A DNA stretch of 64,000 nt. It comes from Actinacidiphila yanglinensis. Its GTDB lineage: Bacteria > Actinomycetota > Actinomycetes > Streptomycetales > Streptomycetaceae. Numbering within the stretch: position 1 is the first letter of the stretch; the number at the start of each line of letters is the position of its first letter. The position numbers and the translations under genes were made by a program. The DNA is taken from positions 203,337 through 267,336 of the forward strand of contig NZ_FNVU01000006.1 in the NCBI RefSeq assembly GCF_900107965.1, read 5' to 3'. This document shows, piece after piece, positions 50,943-59,198 of this stretch. The notes beneath the pieces were generated by a model that did no database searches, was not told where the DNA came from, and saw only the letters and a list, made by a program, of their open reading frames with translations.

Positions 50943-51145
50943 GGCGGTACCGCTTCCTGCTCGGACGGGTCGCGGACACGGGGCCGTACCCGCGCAGGCA
51001 CGGGCCGGGCACGGCAGGGGTCCGGCCGGAGACAGCCGGCGGGCGCCCGCACCGGGCCCGCGCACCGGGAGGCCGGCGGAGGGGACGGCTCGTGACGAGC
51101 GGAGGGAGAGAAAGGGAGGAAGAAAAAGCGGAGAAAGAGGGGGGC
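50943..51145 (-). promoter_or_regulatory. Possible attenuator segment between leader ORF and LLM operon
   Basis: Read on the minus strand, the leader stop is followed by a C/T-rich tract (51101-51145, several short T-runs) and a small hairpin GCTCG/CGAGC at 51088-51100. It could act as an attenuator or Rho-loading site coupled to leader translation. No clear long terminator stem is seen. Confidence 0.3.
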
Positions 51146-51328
51146 TCAGGCGGCGGTACGCGTCGGCGCGGCGGTCCGGTGGCCCGGACGGCCGGTCACG
51201 GCCGCGGATGCGCTCGGTGTGCCCGGACACAGGGCCCCGGCGACGCGCTGGAGGTCGATGTGCCGCCGCGAGAACGTGACGACGCCGCGGGCCAGGCCGG
51301 GCGTCAACTGCTCACGGTGTTCGCGCAC
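51146..51328 (-). CDS. Putative cysteine-responsive leader peptide (LLM operon)
   Basis: A small 60-codon ORF ahead of the LLM operon. It starts at a GTG with GGGGAGG upstream and contains TFSRRHIDLQRVAGALCPGTP. The RRHIDLxRV...LCP signature matches small proteins labelled putative leader peptides upstream of actinobacterial sulfur-assimilation genes. The pause-prone Cys codon follows a basic helix. In family members the coding part usually ends soon after LCP, and here it runs about 24 codons further (Ala/Thr/Arg rich), so the last part may matter only as RNA. The paired copy on the other strand heads the ABC operon. Confidence 0.7.
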   Translation of the reverse strand: MREHREQLTPGLARGVVTFSRRHIDLQRVAGALCPGTPSASAAVTGRPGHRTAAPTRTAA

Positions 51329-51489
51329 TTCGCCACCTCCCCGCCTCGATCGGCTGCCGCCTGTTCGAGCTCGCGCTTGCCGAGCCGTCATCGGCTCCGC
51401 CGGGTCGTCACCTGGAGCACCCCACCGCGTCGGAGGGTTGCCGGTCAGCCGGCCAGGGCCTTGCATGCTGACGCTCATGACCTGCAAGC

Positions 51490-51519
51490 ACGGTAACTCC
51501 GTCGCGCGGCCGAACACAA
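51490..51519 (-). promoter_or_regulatory. Promoter of the LLM leader/operon
   Basis: On the minus strand: TTGTGT (51514-51519), an 18-base spacer, TACCGT (51490-51495). Its -35 is embedded in GGGGATTGT, also found at the opposite promoter. Confidence 0.5.
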
Positions 51520-51577
51520 TCCCCTCCCGCCGGGAGTGAGCTGCGTCGCTTCCCAAGGCGCCGGACACGAAGGGGGA

Positions 51578-51606
51578 TTGTCTGACCGTCCCCCTGCGGT
51601 TAACGT
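51578..51606 (+). promoter_or_regulatory. Promoter of the ABC leader/operon
   Basis: TTGTCT (51578-51583), a 17-base spacer and TAACGT (51601-51606). The -35 sits in GGGGATTGT as at the divergent promoter, so both may share an activator or repressor. Confidence 0.55.
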
Positions 51607-51705
51607 GCTGTGGGCAAGGGTCCTCCCGGCAGGTCCGGCGAGAGCGACCCGACCGCCGGGCCCGACCGGGCCGGTGGCACCGCGAAGCGAGCGAAGGGAA
51701 CGGGC

Positions 51706-51834
51706 ATGGACGCTGTCGAACGCGACCACGCGCTGTGTCCCCACGGCCTCGTGCAGACCCGCGTGGTCCGGCGGCATGTCGACCTGCTCCGGGTCAGCAG
51801 CGCCCTGTGTCCGGAAACGCCCGCGGTCCGCTGA
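51706..51834 (+). CDS. Putative cysteine-responsive leader peptide (ABC operon)
   Basis: A 42-codon ORF beginning at an ATG with AAGGGA upstream, about 93 bases after the predicted start of transcription. It contains two LCP motifs, HALCPHG near residue 10 and SALCPET near residue 35, the second within RRHVDLLRVSSALCPE. This is the same signature as the ORF on the opposite strand. Ribosomes stalling at Cys codons when cysteine or charged tRNA-Cys is low could open the downstream hairpin at 52008-52033. It is the first unit of the transporter transcript. Confidence 0.75.
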   Translation: MDAVERDHALCPHGLVQTRVVRRHVDLLRVSSALCPETPAVR

Positions 51835-52172
51835 ACTGACCGCCTGGGCGCGGCGCCGCCGACCGTGCGCGGCGTCCGCGACCGTCCGAGGACCTGCCCG
51901 CCTGCCTGACGTCCCCGCGGTTCCACCCGTGGATTCGCGCGTCCGGCCCCGGCGCGCCGGCTCTTCCCGCCCTCCCCACTCCTCCCCCGACTGACGCCTG
52001 CCGCACACCGGTCGGCGCGGCGCCGGACACCGGCGGCCGCGGCCGGACCGTGCGCCGTCACGCCTCATTCCGCTGTCCTCCCGGTGGTCCGCCGCGGCAG
52101 ACCGGCCCTCGCACGGGGCCGCCCTGCCCGCGTGCCGCCACCGCGGTCCCCGACCAGACGGGAACACCGACG
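51835..52172 (+). other. 338-bp leader region between leader ORF and ABC permease
   Basis: There is no credible second ORF. It is GC-rich with several hairpins, the best at 52008-52033, and is expected to be the transcribed regulatory leader of the transporter operon. Confidence 0.45.
52008..52033 (+). terminator. Candidate attenuator hairpin
   Basis: CCGGT/ACCGG outer pairs and CGGCG/CGCCG inner pairs with a three-base loop. There is no T-run. It could be the terminator or anti-terminator element governed by leader translation. Confidence 0.3.
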
Positions 52173-53216
52173 ATGCCCCAGCACGACAGTCCCGCGGCGG
52201 CCACCGCCGCCCCCGGCCATCCCCCGCCCGCACGCCCCGAGCCGGACGGCTCCGCCCCGGGGCCGCGCCCCCTGGACATCCGCGCCACGGACCAGGAGTT
52301 GCTGGCCGCCAGGCTCGTACCGCTGCGCCGCCCGGGCCAGTGGATCTCCGCGGCCGTCCTGCTCGTCCTGTTCGCGATGCTCGTCCACACGGTGGTGACC
52401 AACCCCCGGTTCCAGTGGCACGTCGTCGGCCACTACTTCCTGCGCGCCTCGATCCTGCACGGGCTCGAACTCACCCTGTGGCTGACCGGTGCCGTCATGG
52501 CCAGCGGCTACCTGCTCGGCATCGGGGTCGCCGCGATGCGGCTGTCCCGCAACCCGGTGCTGCGCTCGCTGAGTTTCGGCTACGTCTGGCTGGTGCGCTC
52601 GGTCCCGCCGCTCGTCCAGCTGCTCTTCTGGTACGAACTCGCCTCGCTGTACCCGCGGTTGTCGGTGGGCGTGCCGTTCGGGCCGGAGTTCGCCGGGGTG
52701 CGGACCGCGCACCTGTTCAGCGGCATCCTGGCCGCGTACGTCGGGCTCACCCTCGACGTGGCCGCGCTCTCCGCGGAGATCGTCCGGGGCGGCATCCTGT
52801 CCGTCGACCCCGGGCAGCGCGAGGCGGCGCGGGCGCTGGGGCTGAGCGAGGGGCGGATCTTCCGCCGGATCGTCCTGCCGCAGGCGATGCCGGCGATCAT
52901 CCCCTCCTCGGGCAACCTGCTGATCGGGATGCTCAAGGCGACCTCGATCGTCAGCGTCATCGCGGTCCAGGACCTGCTGTACTCCAGCCAGTTGATCTAC
53001 AACCAGAACTTCCTGATCATGCCGCTGCTGCTGGTCGCGACCCTCTGGTACGTCATCCTGACCACGCTGCTGTCCATCGGACAGTTCTACGTCGAGCGCT
53101 TCTACGCCCGCGGCAGCGACCGCGGCGCCGGGAAGCCGCCGCGCGGCTTCTGGCAGGTGACCCGGTCCAACATCCCGCTGTTCGGTCCGGCCCGGTCCGC
53201 GGCGGTGGGACTGTGA
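52173..53216 (+). CDS. Polar amino-acid-type ABC transporter permease
   Basis: Integral membrane protein of 347 residues of the HisM/GlnP family. About 75 N-terminal residues are Pro/Ala-rich and cytosolic. Transmembrane helices follow from about 58 (WISAAVLLVLFAMLVHTVV). The ATPase-contact loop reads EAARALGLSEGRIFRRIVLPQA. Typical amino-acid permease text WLVRSVPPLVQLLFWYEL is present. Only one permease gene occurs, so it probably works as a homodimer. Its stop overlaps the ATPase start (GTGA). The leader ORF and LLM genes suggest cystine, a modified cysteine or sulfonate as substrate. Confidence 0.93.
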   Translation: MPQHDSPAAATAAPGHPPPARPEPDGSAPGPRPLDIRATDQELLAARLVPLRRPGQWISAAVLLVLFAMLVHTVVTNPRFQWHVVGHYFLRASILHGLELTLWLTGAVMASGYLLGIGVAAMRLSRNPVLRSLSFGYVWLVRSVPPLVQLLFWYELASLYPRLSVGVPFGPEFAGVRTAHLFSGILAAYVGLTLDVAALSAEIVRGGILSVDPGQREAARALGLSEGRIFRRIVLPQAMPAIIPSSGNLLIGMLKATSIVSVIAVQDLLYSSQLIYNQNFLIMPLLLVATLWYVILTTLLSIGQFYVERFYARGSDRGAGKPPRGFWQVTRSNIPLFGPARSAAVGL

Positions 53217-53989
53217 CGGGCACCGACGAGCGGCCGCTGGTACGGATCCGGGGCCTGCGCAAGGCGTTCGGCACCCACCTGGTGCTGGACGGCATCGACC
53301 TCGACGTGCGCGAGGGCGAGGTGACGGTCCTGCTCGGCCCGTCCGGCTCGGGCAAGTCCACGCTGCTGCGCTGCGTCAACCACCTGGAGAAACCGGACGC
53401 GGGGTTCGTCGAGATCGGCGGCGAGCTGGTCGGCTACCGCCATGACGGCGACCGGCTGCACGAGCTGCGGACCCGGGCGATCACCCGGCAGCGGGCCCAT
53501 GTGGGCATGGTCTTCCAGCAGTTCAACCTCTTCCCGCACCTGAGCGTGCTCGACAACATCACCGAGGCGCCGGCGGCGGTGCGCGGCGTCCCGCGCCGGC
53601 AGGCCGCCGAGCGGGCCCGCGAACTGCTCGCGCGGGTCGGTCTCGCCGGCCGGGAGGACTCCTACCCGCGGCAGCTGTCCGGCGGCCAGCAGCAGCGGGT
53701 GGCGATCGCCCGCGCGCTGGCCATGGAGCCCCGGCTGCTGCTGTTCGACGAGCCGACCAGCGCGCTCGACCCCGAACTCGTCGGCGAGGTCCTCGCGGTG
53801 ATGCAGGACCTGGCACTCAGCGGCATGACGATGATCGTCGTCACGCACGAGATCGGCTTCGCCCGCAAGGTGGCCGACACGGTGGTCTTCCTCGACGGCG
53901 GAAAGATCATCGAGTCCGGTGCTCCCGCCGACGTGCTGGCGGCGCCGCGCCACGAACGCGCCCGCTCCTTCCTCTCCGCGGTGCTCTAG
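53213..53989 (+). CDS. Polar amino-acid ABC transporter ATP-binding protein
   Basis: ATPase of 258 residues, GlnQ/HisP family. Walker A is GPSGSGKST, the Q-loop MVFQQFNLFPH, the signature LSGGQQQRVAIARAL, Walker B LLLFDEPTSALDPE, and the switch His is in VVTHEIGFA. The GTG overlaps the permease stop. The substrate-binding protein begins 109 bases later on the same strand. It energises the transporter with the cognate permease. No degeneration of catalytic motifs is seen. Confidence 0.95.
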   Translation: MTGTDERPLVRIRGLRKAFGTHLVLDGIDLDVREGEVTVLLGPSGSGKSTLLRCVNHLEKPDAGFVEIGGELVGYRHDGDRLHELRTRAITRQRAHVGMVFQQFNLFPHLSVLDNITEAPAAVRGVPRRQAAERARELLARVGLAGREDSYPRQLSGGQQQRVAIARALAMEPRLLLFDEPTSALDPELVGEVLAVMQDLALSGMTMIVVTHEIGFARKVADTVVFLDGGKIIESGAPADVLAAPRHERARSFLSAVL

Positions 53990-54098
53990 CCGCGGCCCCC
54001 GGCGCTCCCCTTTCCCTTCGCCCCCCTCGCCCCCCGCTCCGCCCGCGCGCGCCGCCGCGCGCCCTCCTCGCAGCTCCCACCTGGTGAAAGGCACTCCC

Positions 54099-55103
54099 GT
54101 GACCACCGAAAGCCGTTCCCGCCGACGCGCCCCGAGACTGGCCGTCGCGACCGCCGCCGCCACTGCCGGGCTGGCCCTGCTCGTCGCCTGCGGCGGTTCC
54201 TCCGACGACTCCGCCGGCACGAACGCCGGGTCGAACCCCGCGGGCGCCGCCAAGCCCGGCGCGGACGCCGCGGCCGCGACCGCGGTCCCCACCCAGGACG
54301 TGGTCTCCGCGATCACCGCCGACCCGAAACTGGAGGCGGAACTGCCGGCGAAGATCCGCAGTGGCGGCACCCTGACCCTGGGCACCACCCGCTCCCCCGG
54401 CGTCCAGGGCCTGCCCCACGTGGGCGAGCAGAACGGCACCGCCGTCGGCCTCGACGTCGACCTGCGCAACGCCGTCGCCAAGGTGCTCGGCATCACCTGG
54501 AACGTGCAGTACGGCACCTTCCCGACGGTCATCCCCGGCGTGCAGAACGGCCGTTACGACGTCGGGCAGGACAACTTCGGTGCCACGAAGGCCCGCGAGC
54601 AGGTGGTGGACTTCGCCACCTACCTCAACGACGGCCAGGCGTTCCTCGGCTCCAAGGACGTGCAGGTCACCTCCGTCAAGCAGCTCACCGATCTCTGCGG
54701 CCTGACCATCGCCACCACGCCGGGCTCGACGTTCCAGCAGATCCTCACCGACGGCGCCGGGAAGTGCGCGAAGATCGGCAAGAAGCCGTACAAGGTGCAG
54801 TACTTCGCCGACACCGCACCGATCTTCCTCGGCCTGGCGAACGGCAAGGTGGACGTCTTCTTCGGCCCGACGCTCGGGCTGAAGTACGACGCGGCCCGTA
54901 TCCCCGGCACCCGGTTCCTCGGCCAGATCAGCACCACCCCGGTCGGGTTCGTCACCGCGCGGAACTCGCCCCTCGCCAAGGCGCTGAGCGACGCGGTCAA
55001 CCAGCTGATCGCCGACGGCTCCTACGCGCGGATCTTCGCGAAGTGGGGGGTGCCCGGCACCGGTATCACCGCCTCCCAGCTCAACCCCGCCACCACCTTC
55101 TGA
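54099..55103 (+). CDS. Amino-acid ABC transporter substrate-binding lipoprotein
   Basis: Solute-binding lipoprotein of 334 residues with lipobox LLVAC (Cys31) and a polar linker. The mature domain starts SGGTLTLGTTRSPG; GLDVDLRNAVAKVLGI and NGRYDVGQDNFGATKAREQVVDFATYLNDG are typical of family 3 binding proteins. A second Cys pair (LTDLCGLTI and GAGKCAKIG) could form a disulphide. The GTG start has GAAAGG upstream. It is the last gene of the transporter operon. A TetR gene with its own promoter follows. Confidence 0.94.
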   Translation: MTTESRSRRRAPRLAVATAAATAGLALLVACGGSSDDSAGTNAGSNPAGAAKPGADAAAATAVPTQDVVSAITADPKLEAELPAKIRSGGTLTLGTTRSPGVQGLPHVGEQNGTAVGLDVDLRNAVAKVLGITWNVQYGTFPTVIPGVQNGRYDVGQDNFGATKAREQVVDFATYLNDGQAFLGSKDVQVTSVKQLTDLCGLTIATTPGSTFQQILTDGAGKCAKIGKKPYKVQYFADTAPIFLGLANGKVDVFFGPTLGLKYDAARIPGTRFLGQISTTPVGFVTARNSPLAKALSDAVNQLIADGSYARIFAKWGVPGTGITASQLNPATTF

Positions 55104-55130
55104 GGCGCGGACCGTCCTCCTCCACGGCTT

Positions 55131-55170
55131 ACCCATTTGCCTAAAGCCATTAGGTATGAACATAATGGGT
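55131..55170. promoter_or_regulatory. Nested inverted repeats and promoter for the TetR gene
   Basis: Outer arms ACCCATT (55131-55137) and AATGGGT (55164-55170) and inner arms CCTAA-N5-TTAGG (55140-55154) surround -35 TTGCCT (55137-55142) and -10 CATAAT (55161-55166, 18-base spacer). This AT-rich patch looks like an autoregulatory TetR operator. Confidence 0.6.
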
Positions 55171-55192
55171 TTCGCCGAAGAGGAGGACGGTC

Positions 55193-55762
55193 ATGGTTCG
55201 TGTGGGACTGACCGCGGAGCGCCTGACCCGTGCGGGCGCCGAGCTGGCCGACGAGGTGGGCTTCGACGAGGTGACGGTGTCGGCGCTCGCCCGGCGGTTC
55301 GACGTCAAGGTGGCGAGCCTGTACTCCCACGTGAAGGGTTCGCAGGACCTCCGGACCCGGATCGCCCTGTTCGCGCTGGCCGAGATGGCCGACCGGGTCG
55401 CCGACGCGCTGGCCGGGCGGTCCGGCAAGGACGCGCTGGCCGCGTTCGCCGACGCCTACCGGGACTACGCCCGGCAGCACCCGGGCCGGTACGCCGCGGC
55501 CCAGTTGCGGCTCGACCCGGAGACGGCAGCGAGCAGCGCCGGTGTCCGGCACGCGCAGATGACGCGGGCGCTGCTGCGCGGGTACGACCTGCCGGAGCCG
55601 GAGCAGACCCACGCCGTCCGGATGCTGGGCAGCGTCTTCCACGGCTATATCAGCCTGGAGTCGGGCGGGGGCTTCGCCCACACCGCGGTCGACCCGCAGG
55701 TGTCGTGGTCCTGGATGGTGGACTCCCTCGACGCGATGCTGCGCGCCCGGGCCGCCTCCTGA
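55193..55762 (+). CDS. TetR/AcrR-family regulator with WHG-type domain
   Basis: A 189-residue repressor. The N-terminal HTH runs about 8-50 (LTRAGAELADEVGFDEVTVSALARRFDVKVASLYSHVKG). The C-terminal ligand domain contains LLRGYDLPEPEQTHAVRMLGSVFHGYISLESGGGF, as in the TetR_C WHG group. GAGGAGG is close upstream of the ATG. A nested inverted repeat lies over its promoter, so it likely represses itself and the following SGNH hydrolase, 103 bases downstream on the same strand. The ligand is unknown. Confidence 0.93.
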   Translation: MVRVGLTAERLTRAGAELADEVGFDEVTVSALARRFDVKVASLYSHVKGSQDLRTRIALFALAEMADRVADALAGRSGKDALAAFADAYRDYARQHPGRYAAAQLRLDPETAASSAGVRHAQMTRALLRGYDLPEPEQTHAVRMLGSVFHGYISLESGGGFAHTAVDPQVSWSWMVDSLDAMLRARAAS

Positions 55763-55865
55763 CCGCCCCGGCCGTCTCCTCGTACGCGGCCGCCCCCACC
55801 CCTGAGTCAGCCTCCTCCCCCTCCCCTCGCGCCCTTTCGCACCCCCTGAACACCGGACGGGAACC

Positions 55866-57038
55866 ATGAGCACCGAGCCCCACCTGACCACGACGCCCGT
55901 CACCGCCGGCATGCTGCGCGGCGCGGTCGACATCGAGCGCACCGCGCACGGCCTGCTGCCGCACCGGCTGCCGGCCGCGGCCCGCCGGCAGATCCCCGAC
56001 GCCCAACTGACCGTCGCCGAGTCCCAGCCGTCCGGAGTGCGGCTGGCCTTCCGCACCCGGGCCACCGTCGTCGAGCTGGACGCCCTGCCCACCAAGCGGG
56101 CGTACGCCGGGCTGCCCGCGCCGGCCGACGGCGTCTACGACCTGCTGGTCGACGGCGACCTCGCCGGGCAGGCCACGGTCCCCGGCGGGCGGGTCCGCAC
56201 GATCGACATGGGCACCGGGTCGGTGGACGTGCGCGAGGGCCTCCCGGGCACCGCCCGGTTCACCGGCCTTCCGGCGCGCGACAAGGACGTCGAGATCTGG
56301 CTCCCCCACAGCGAGACCACCGAGGTGATCGCGCTGCGCACCGACGCCCCGGTGGAGCCCGCGCCGGCCGGCGGGCGCCGGGTGTGGCTGCATCACGGCA
56401 GTTCGATCAGCCACGGCTCCAACGCGGCCCACCCGACGGCGATCTGGCCGGTCCTGGCCGCCGCGCGCGGCGACGTCGACCTGGTCAACCTGGGGTTCGG
56501 CGGCGGCGCGCTGCTCGACCCGTTCACCGCGCGCGCCATGCGGGACCTCCCCGCGGACCTGATCAGCGTCAAGATCGGCATCAACATCGTCAACGGCGAC
56601 ACGATGCGCCTGCGCGCCTTCACCCCGGCCGTCCACGGCTTCCTCGACACCCTGCGCGAGGGGCACCCGGCCACGCCGCTGCTGGTGGTGTCCTCCGTCC
56701 TGTGCCCGGTCCAGGAGGACACGCCCGGCCCGCTCGCGCCCGATCTCGACGGCGGCACCCTGCGGTTCAAGGCCACCGGCGACCCGGCGGAACGCGCCTT
56801 CGGCCGCCTGACGCTGACGGTCGTGCGCGACGCGCTCGCCCGGATCGTCGAGGAGCGCGCGGCCGACGACCCGCACCTGCACTACCTCGACGGCCGGGAG
56901 CTGTACGGCGAGGCGGACCACGCCGAACTGCCGCTGCCCGACGGGGTGCACCCCGACCCCGCGGGGCACCGCCGGATCGCCGAGAACTTCGCCCGCCTCG
57001 CGTTCGGGGCCGGCGGCCCGTTCCACGCGGCATCGTGA
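55866..57038 (+). CDS. SGNH/GDSL-family hydrolase
   Basis: A 390-residue esterase/lipase-like protein. The N-terminal 170 residues form a beta-rich domain. The SGNH domain follows: block I HHGSSISHGSN (about 178-188, nucleophile Ser), block II GFGGGALLD (Gly), block III GINIVNGD (Asn), and block V DGVHPDPAGH (Asp and His). There is no signal peptide. It is downstream of the TetR gene and probably controlled by it. A deacylase or carbohydrate esterase role is likely, but the substrate is unknown. Confidence 0.92.
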   Translation: MSTEPHLTTTPVTAGMLRGAVDIERTAHGLLPHRLPAAARRQIPDAQLTVAESQPSGVRLAFRTRATVVELDALPTKRAYAGLPAPADGVYDLLVDGDLAGQATVPGGRVRTIDMGTGSVDVREGLPGTARFTGLPARDKDVEIWLPHSETTEVIALRTDAPVEPAPAGGRRVWLHHGSSISHGSNAAHPTAIWPVLAAARGDVDLVNLGFGGGALLDPFTARAMRDLPADLISVKIGINIVNGDTMRLRAFTPAVHGFLDTLREGHPATPLLVVSSVLCPVQEDTPGPLAPDLDGGTLRFKATGDPAERAFGRLTLTVVRDALARIVEERAADDPHLHYLDGRELYGEADHAELPLPDGVHPDPAGHRRIAENFARLAFGAGGPFHAAS

Positions 57039-57040
57039 AC

Positions 57041-57058
57041 GGCCCGGTCACTCGGGCC
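57041..57058. terminator. Short terminator hairpin between convergent genes
   Basis: GGCCCG (57041-57046) and CGGGCC (57053-57058) pair around six bases, directly after the SGNH hydrolase stop. Confidence 0.4.
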
Positions 57059-57075
57059 ACCGGCCGGGAGCGGTT

Positions 57076-57921
57076 TCAACGCCCCGTCACGACCTTCCGG
57101 AGTTTGTCGACCTGGGCCGCGACGAGGTCCATCGGCACCTGGGGAGGCCGGGTGTCCTGCGGAAAGGCCATGGCGGAGAACACCGCGATTCCCGTACCGC
57201 AGCGGACGACCACGTAGTGGAAGTGGGCGTCGACCCGCGGGCCGCCGTCGTCGTTGCCGGAGCGGTCGACGCTCGGGTTGCTCTGGGTGATCCGGTACGA
57301 GACGGCGTCGTCGCCCAGCTTCGGTTCCGCGAGGGGACGGGGATCGGAGTAACCCATGTCGGGCTCCAGCGGCGTCCGGAACGACGTGCAGGTCCGCAGG
57401 GAGGTGCGCAGGTCCGCCATCACCCGGGGCGCGTCGGCGGCGGAGTACGCCGTCAGGGACATGGTGACGGTCTGCTCGCCCTCGGGGTCCTTCGCGGACG
57501 ACCGGCTGACGGTCTGCTCGACGAGCGCGTGGTACTGCCGGTCGCCGACCATGCCGGCCGCGGAGTTGAGCGGCCCGCACGCGGCGGGGCGGGGTTTCGG
57601 GAACCGGGAGACGTCGGGGATGCTCTGCCCGATCCGCAGACCGTCCCCGCCGCGTCCGACCAGCGTGCCCGTGTCCCAGCCCGGAACGTCCTTCGGCCCG
57701 ACGACGGCCCGTTCCAGATCGGCCTGACCGAGCACTCGTGTCGAGGACGTCGGCGGGGCCGCGGCGGAGCCGGGAGTCGAGGCCGGGGCGGTGGCCGATG
57801 TCGGGGCCGGGGCGGAAGGGTTCGGCCGCGTGCTTCCCGCCCCACCCCCGCACGCCCCGAGGGTCCCCGCCATGAAGATCACGCCGGCCGCCCACACGGC
57901 CCGCGACGCCGCAGCGTCCAT
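57076..57921 (-). CDS. Putative lipoprotein of unknown function
   Basis: Exported protein of 281 residues with a lipobox-like LGACG (Cys24), then a Pro/Ala/Ser/Thr linker of about 40 residues and a beta/alpha domain beginning LGQADLERAVVGPKDVPGW. Two or three further cysteines (AACGPLN, RTCTSF, VRCGTG) could form disulphides. The architecture resembles actinobacterial PknH-sensor-like or mycobacterial LppX-type secreted domains, but this is only an impression. The ATG at 57921 was chosen to give the signal peptide directly. It may follow the ArsR-type gene on the same strand after a 234-bp gap. Confidence 0.8.
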   Translation of the reverse strand: MDAAASRAVWAAGVIFMAGTLGACGGGAGSTRPNPSAPAPTSATAPASTPGSAAAPPTSSTRVLGQADLERAVVGPKDVPGWDTGTLVGRGGDGLRIGQSIPDVSRFPKPRPAACGPLNSAAGMVGDRQYHALVEQTVSRSSAKDPEGEQTVTMSLTAYSAADAPRVMADLRTSLRTCTSFRTPLEPDMGYSDPRPLAEPKLGDDAVSYRITQSNPSVDRSGNDDGGPRVDAHFHYVVVRCGTGIAVFSAMAFPQDTRPPQVPMDLVAAQVDKLRKVVTGR

Positions 57922-58155
57922 TGTCCCGCCCCCACACTCGTCCGCCGGCCCGCCACCGGCCCGGTCCCCCTCGGCCGGCCCCGCCGGTCGACCCTGCGCG
58001 CCCCTCGGCCGCGCGTCAGATGATCGCATGATCAACGGCTCGTCAGGGTCGTCGTCCGCGGGCCGTACCGGCGCCCCCACCGGACTCGCCCAGCGGCCGT
58101 GCCCCGGCGGGGCCGCGAACGCCTCGGCGACCGTCAACACCCCCTCGGCACAGGG

Positions 58156-59142
58156 TCATTCGCACAGCTCGTCGCCGAGCGGGCTGCGGGCGTACAGCAC
58201 CATCCGGCCGTGCCGCGCGCGGGTGGTGAGCCGGGCCGCGTGCAGCACCGCGAGGTGCTGGCTGACCGCGCTCGGGCTGACGTGGAGGCGGTGCGCCAGC
58301 TCGGTGGTGGAGGCGGGTTCGGCGAGCAGCGTGAGCAGCCGGGCCCGCGGCCGGCCGAGCAGCGCCTCCAGGGCGGGTCCGGACGGCGGCGGGTCCAGGT
58401 TCTCGGTCATCGTCGCGCGGCCGCGCGCGGGATAGCTGATCCAGGGCAGGGCGTTCGCGTCGATCGTGGTGACCGCACCGCGCGCGAAGCAGGTGGGGGC
58501 CAGCACCAGTCCCCGGCCCGCCACGTGCACCTCCGCGTCGGGCAGCATCATCGGCCGGTCCCACCTGATGGTCAGGACGCCCTCGGTCCAGTGCAGCCGG
58601 TTGCTCAGCTCGCCGAACAGCCCGTCGGCGCCGCGCTCGGCGAGGGTGCGCGCCCGGTACACGATGTCCGACTCCAGCACCGAGCGGGCCCGCGGCCACC
58701 AGTGCGGGGCCAGGCACTGCCACCAGTACTCCTCCAGCGCGTCGGCGATCTCGGCCAGCACGCCCTCCGGGTCGGTGGTGCCGCGGGCCAGCCGGGCGGG
58801 CAGCACCCGGTCGTGCGGCAGGAACGTGCGCTCCAGGTCGGCCGGCACCGTCGCGGGATCGGTGGCGCGCAGCGCGGCCAGCTCGGCGCGGAAGTCCGGC
58901 CAGGGCGTGGTGGGCCGCGGCGTCAGGAAGTCCGGCACCCAGCGGTTCGTGGCGACCAGCGAGGTCAGCATCCCGGTGTCCAGCCGCTCGAAGTCCGGGC
59001 GCATCCGCCGGAACAGCGGCATCTGCTCGGCGTAGTGGCCGGGGTGGGTCCACATCCGCAGGCTCAGCACCGCCTGGTGGAGGGCGGAGCAGGCGAAGGA
59101 GGTCGCCGCGAGGTCGGCGAGGTCCAGGTGGAAGCGGATCAT
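58156..59142 (-). CDS. DUF5937/ArsR-type helix-turn-helix regulator
   Basis: A 328-residue regulator with a DUF5937 N-terminal domain (MIRFHLDLADLAATSFACSA, HPGHYAEQMPLFRRMRPD) and a C-terminal winged helix of the ArsR type from about 250 (RARLLTLLAEPASTTELAHRLHVSPSAVSQHLAVLHAARLTTRARHGRMVLY). No metal-binding cysteine pair is seen, so a small molecule rather than a metal is the likely signal. It is divergent from the MFS gene with only 56 bases between starts, so it most likely controls that exporter. Confidence 0.9.
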   Translation of the reverse strand: MIRFHLDLADLAATSFACSALHQAVLSLRMWTHPGHYAEQMPLFRRMRPDFERLDTGMLTSLVATNRWVPDFLTPRPTTPWPDFRAELAALRATDPATVPADLERTFLPHDRVLPARLARGTTDPEGVLAEIADALEEYWWQCLAPHWWPRARSVLESDIVYRARTLAERGADGLFGELSNRLHWTEGVLTIRWDRPMMLPDAEVHVAGRGLVLAPTCFARGAVTTIDANALPWISYPARGRATMTENLDPPPSGPALEALLGRPRARLLTLLAEPASTTELAHRLHVSPSAVSQHLAVLHAARLTTRARHGRMVLYARSPLGDELCE

Positions 59143-59198
59143 TGAGCCCCATGCTAAATCAGTTCGCACGGGGGCCACCGCCCGGTCAGCTTGTGGTC

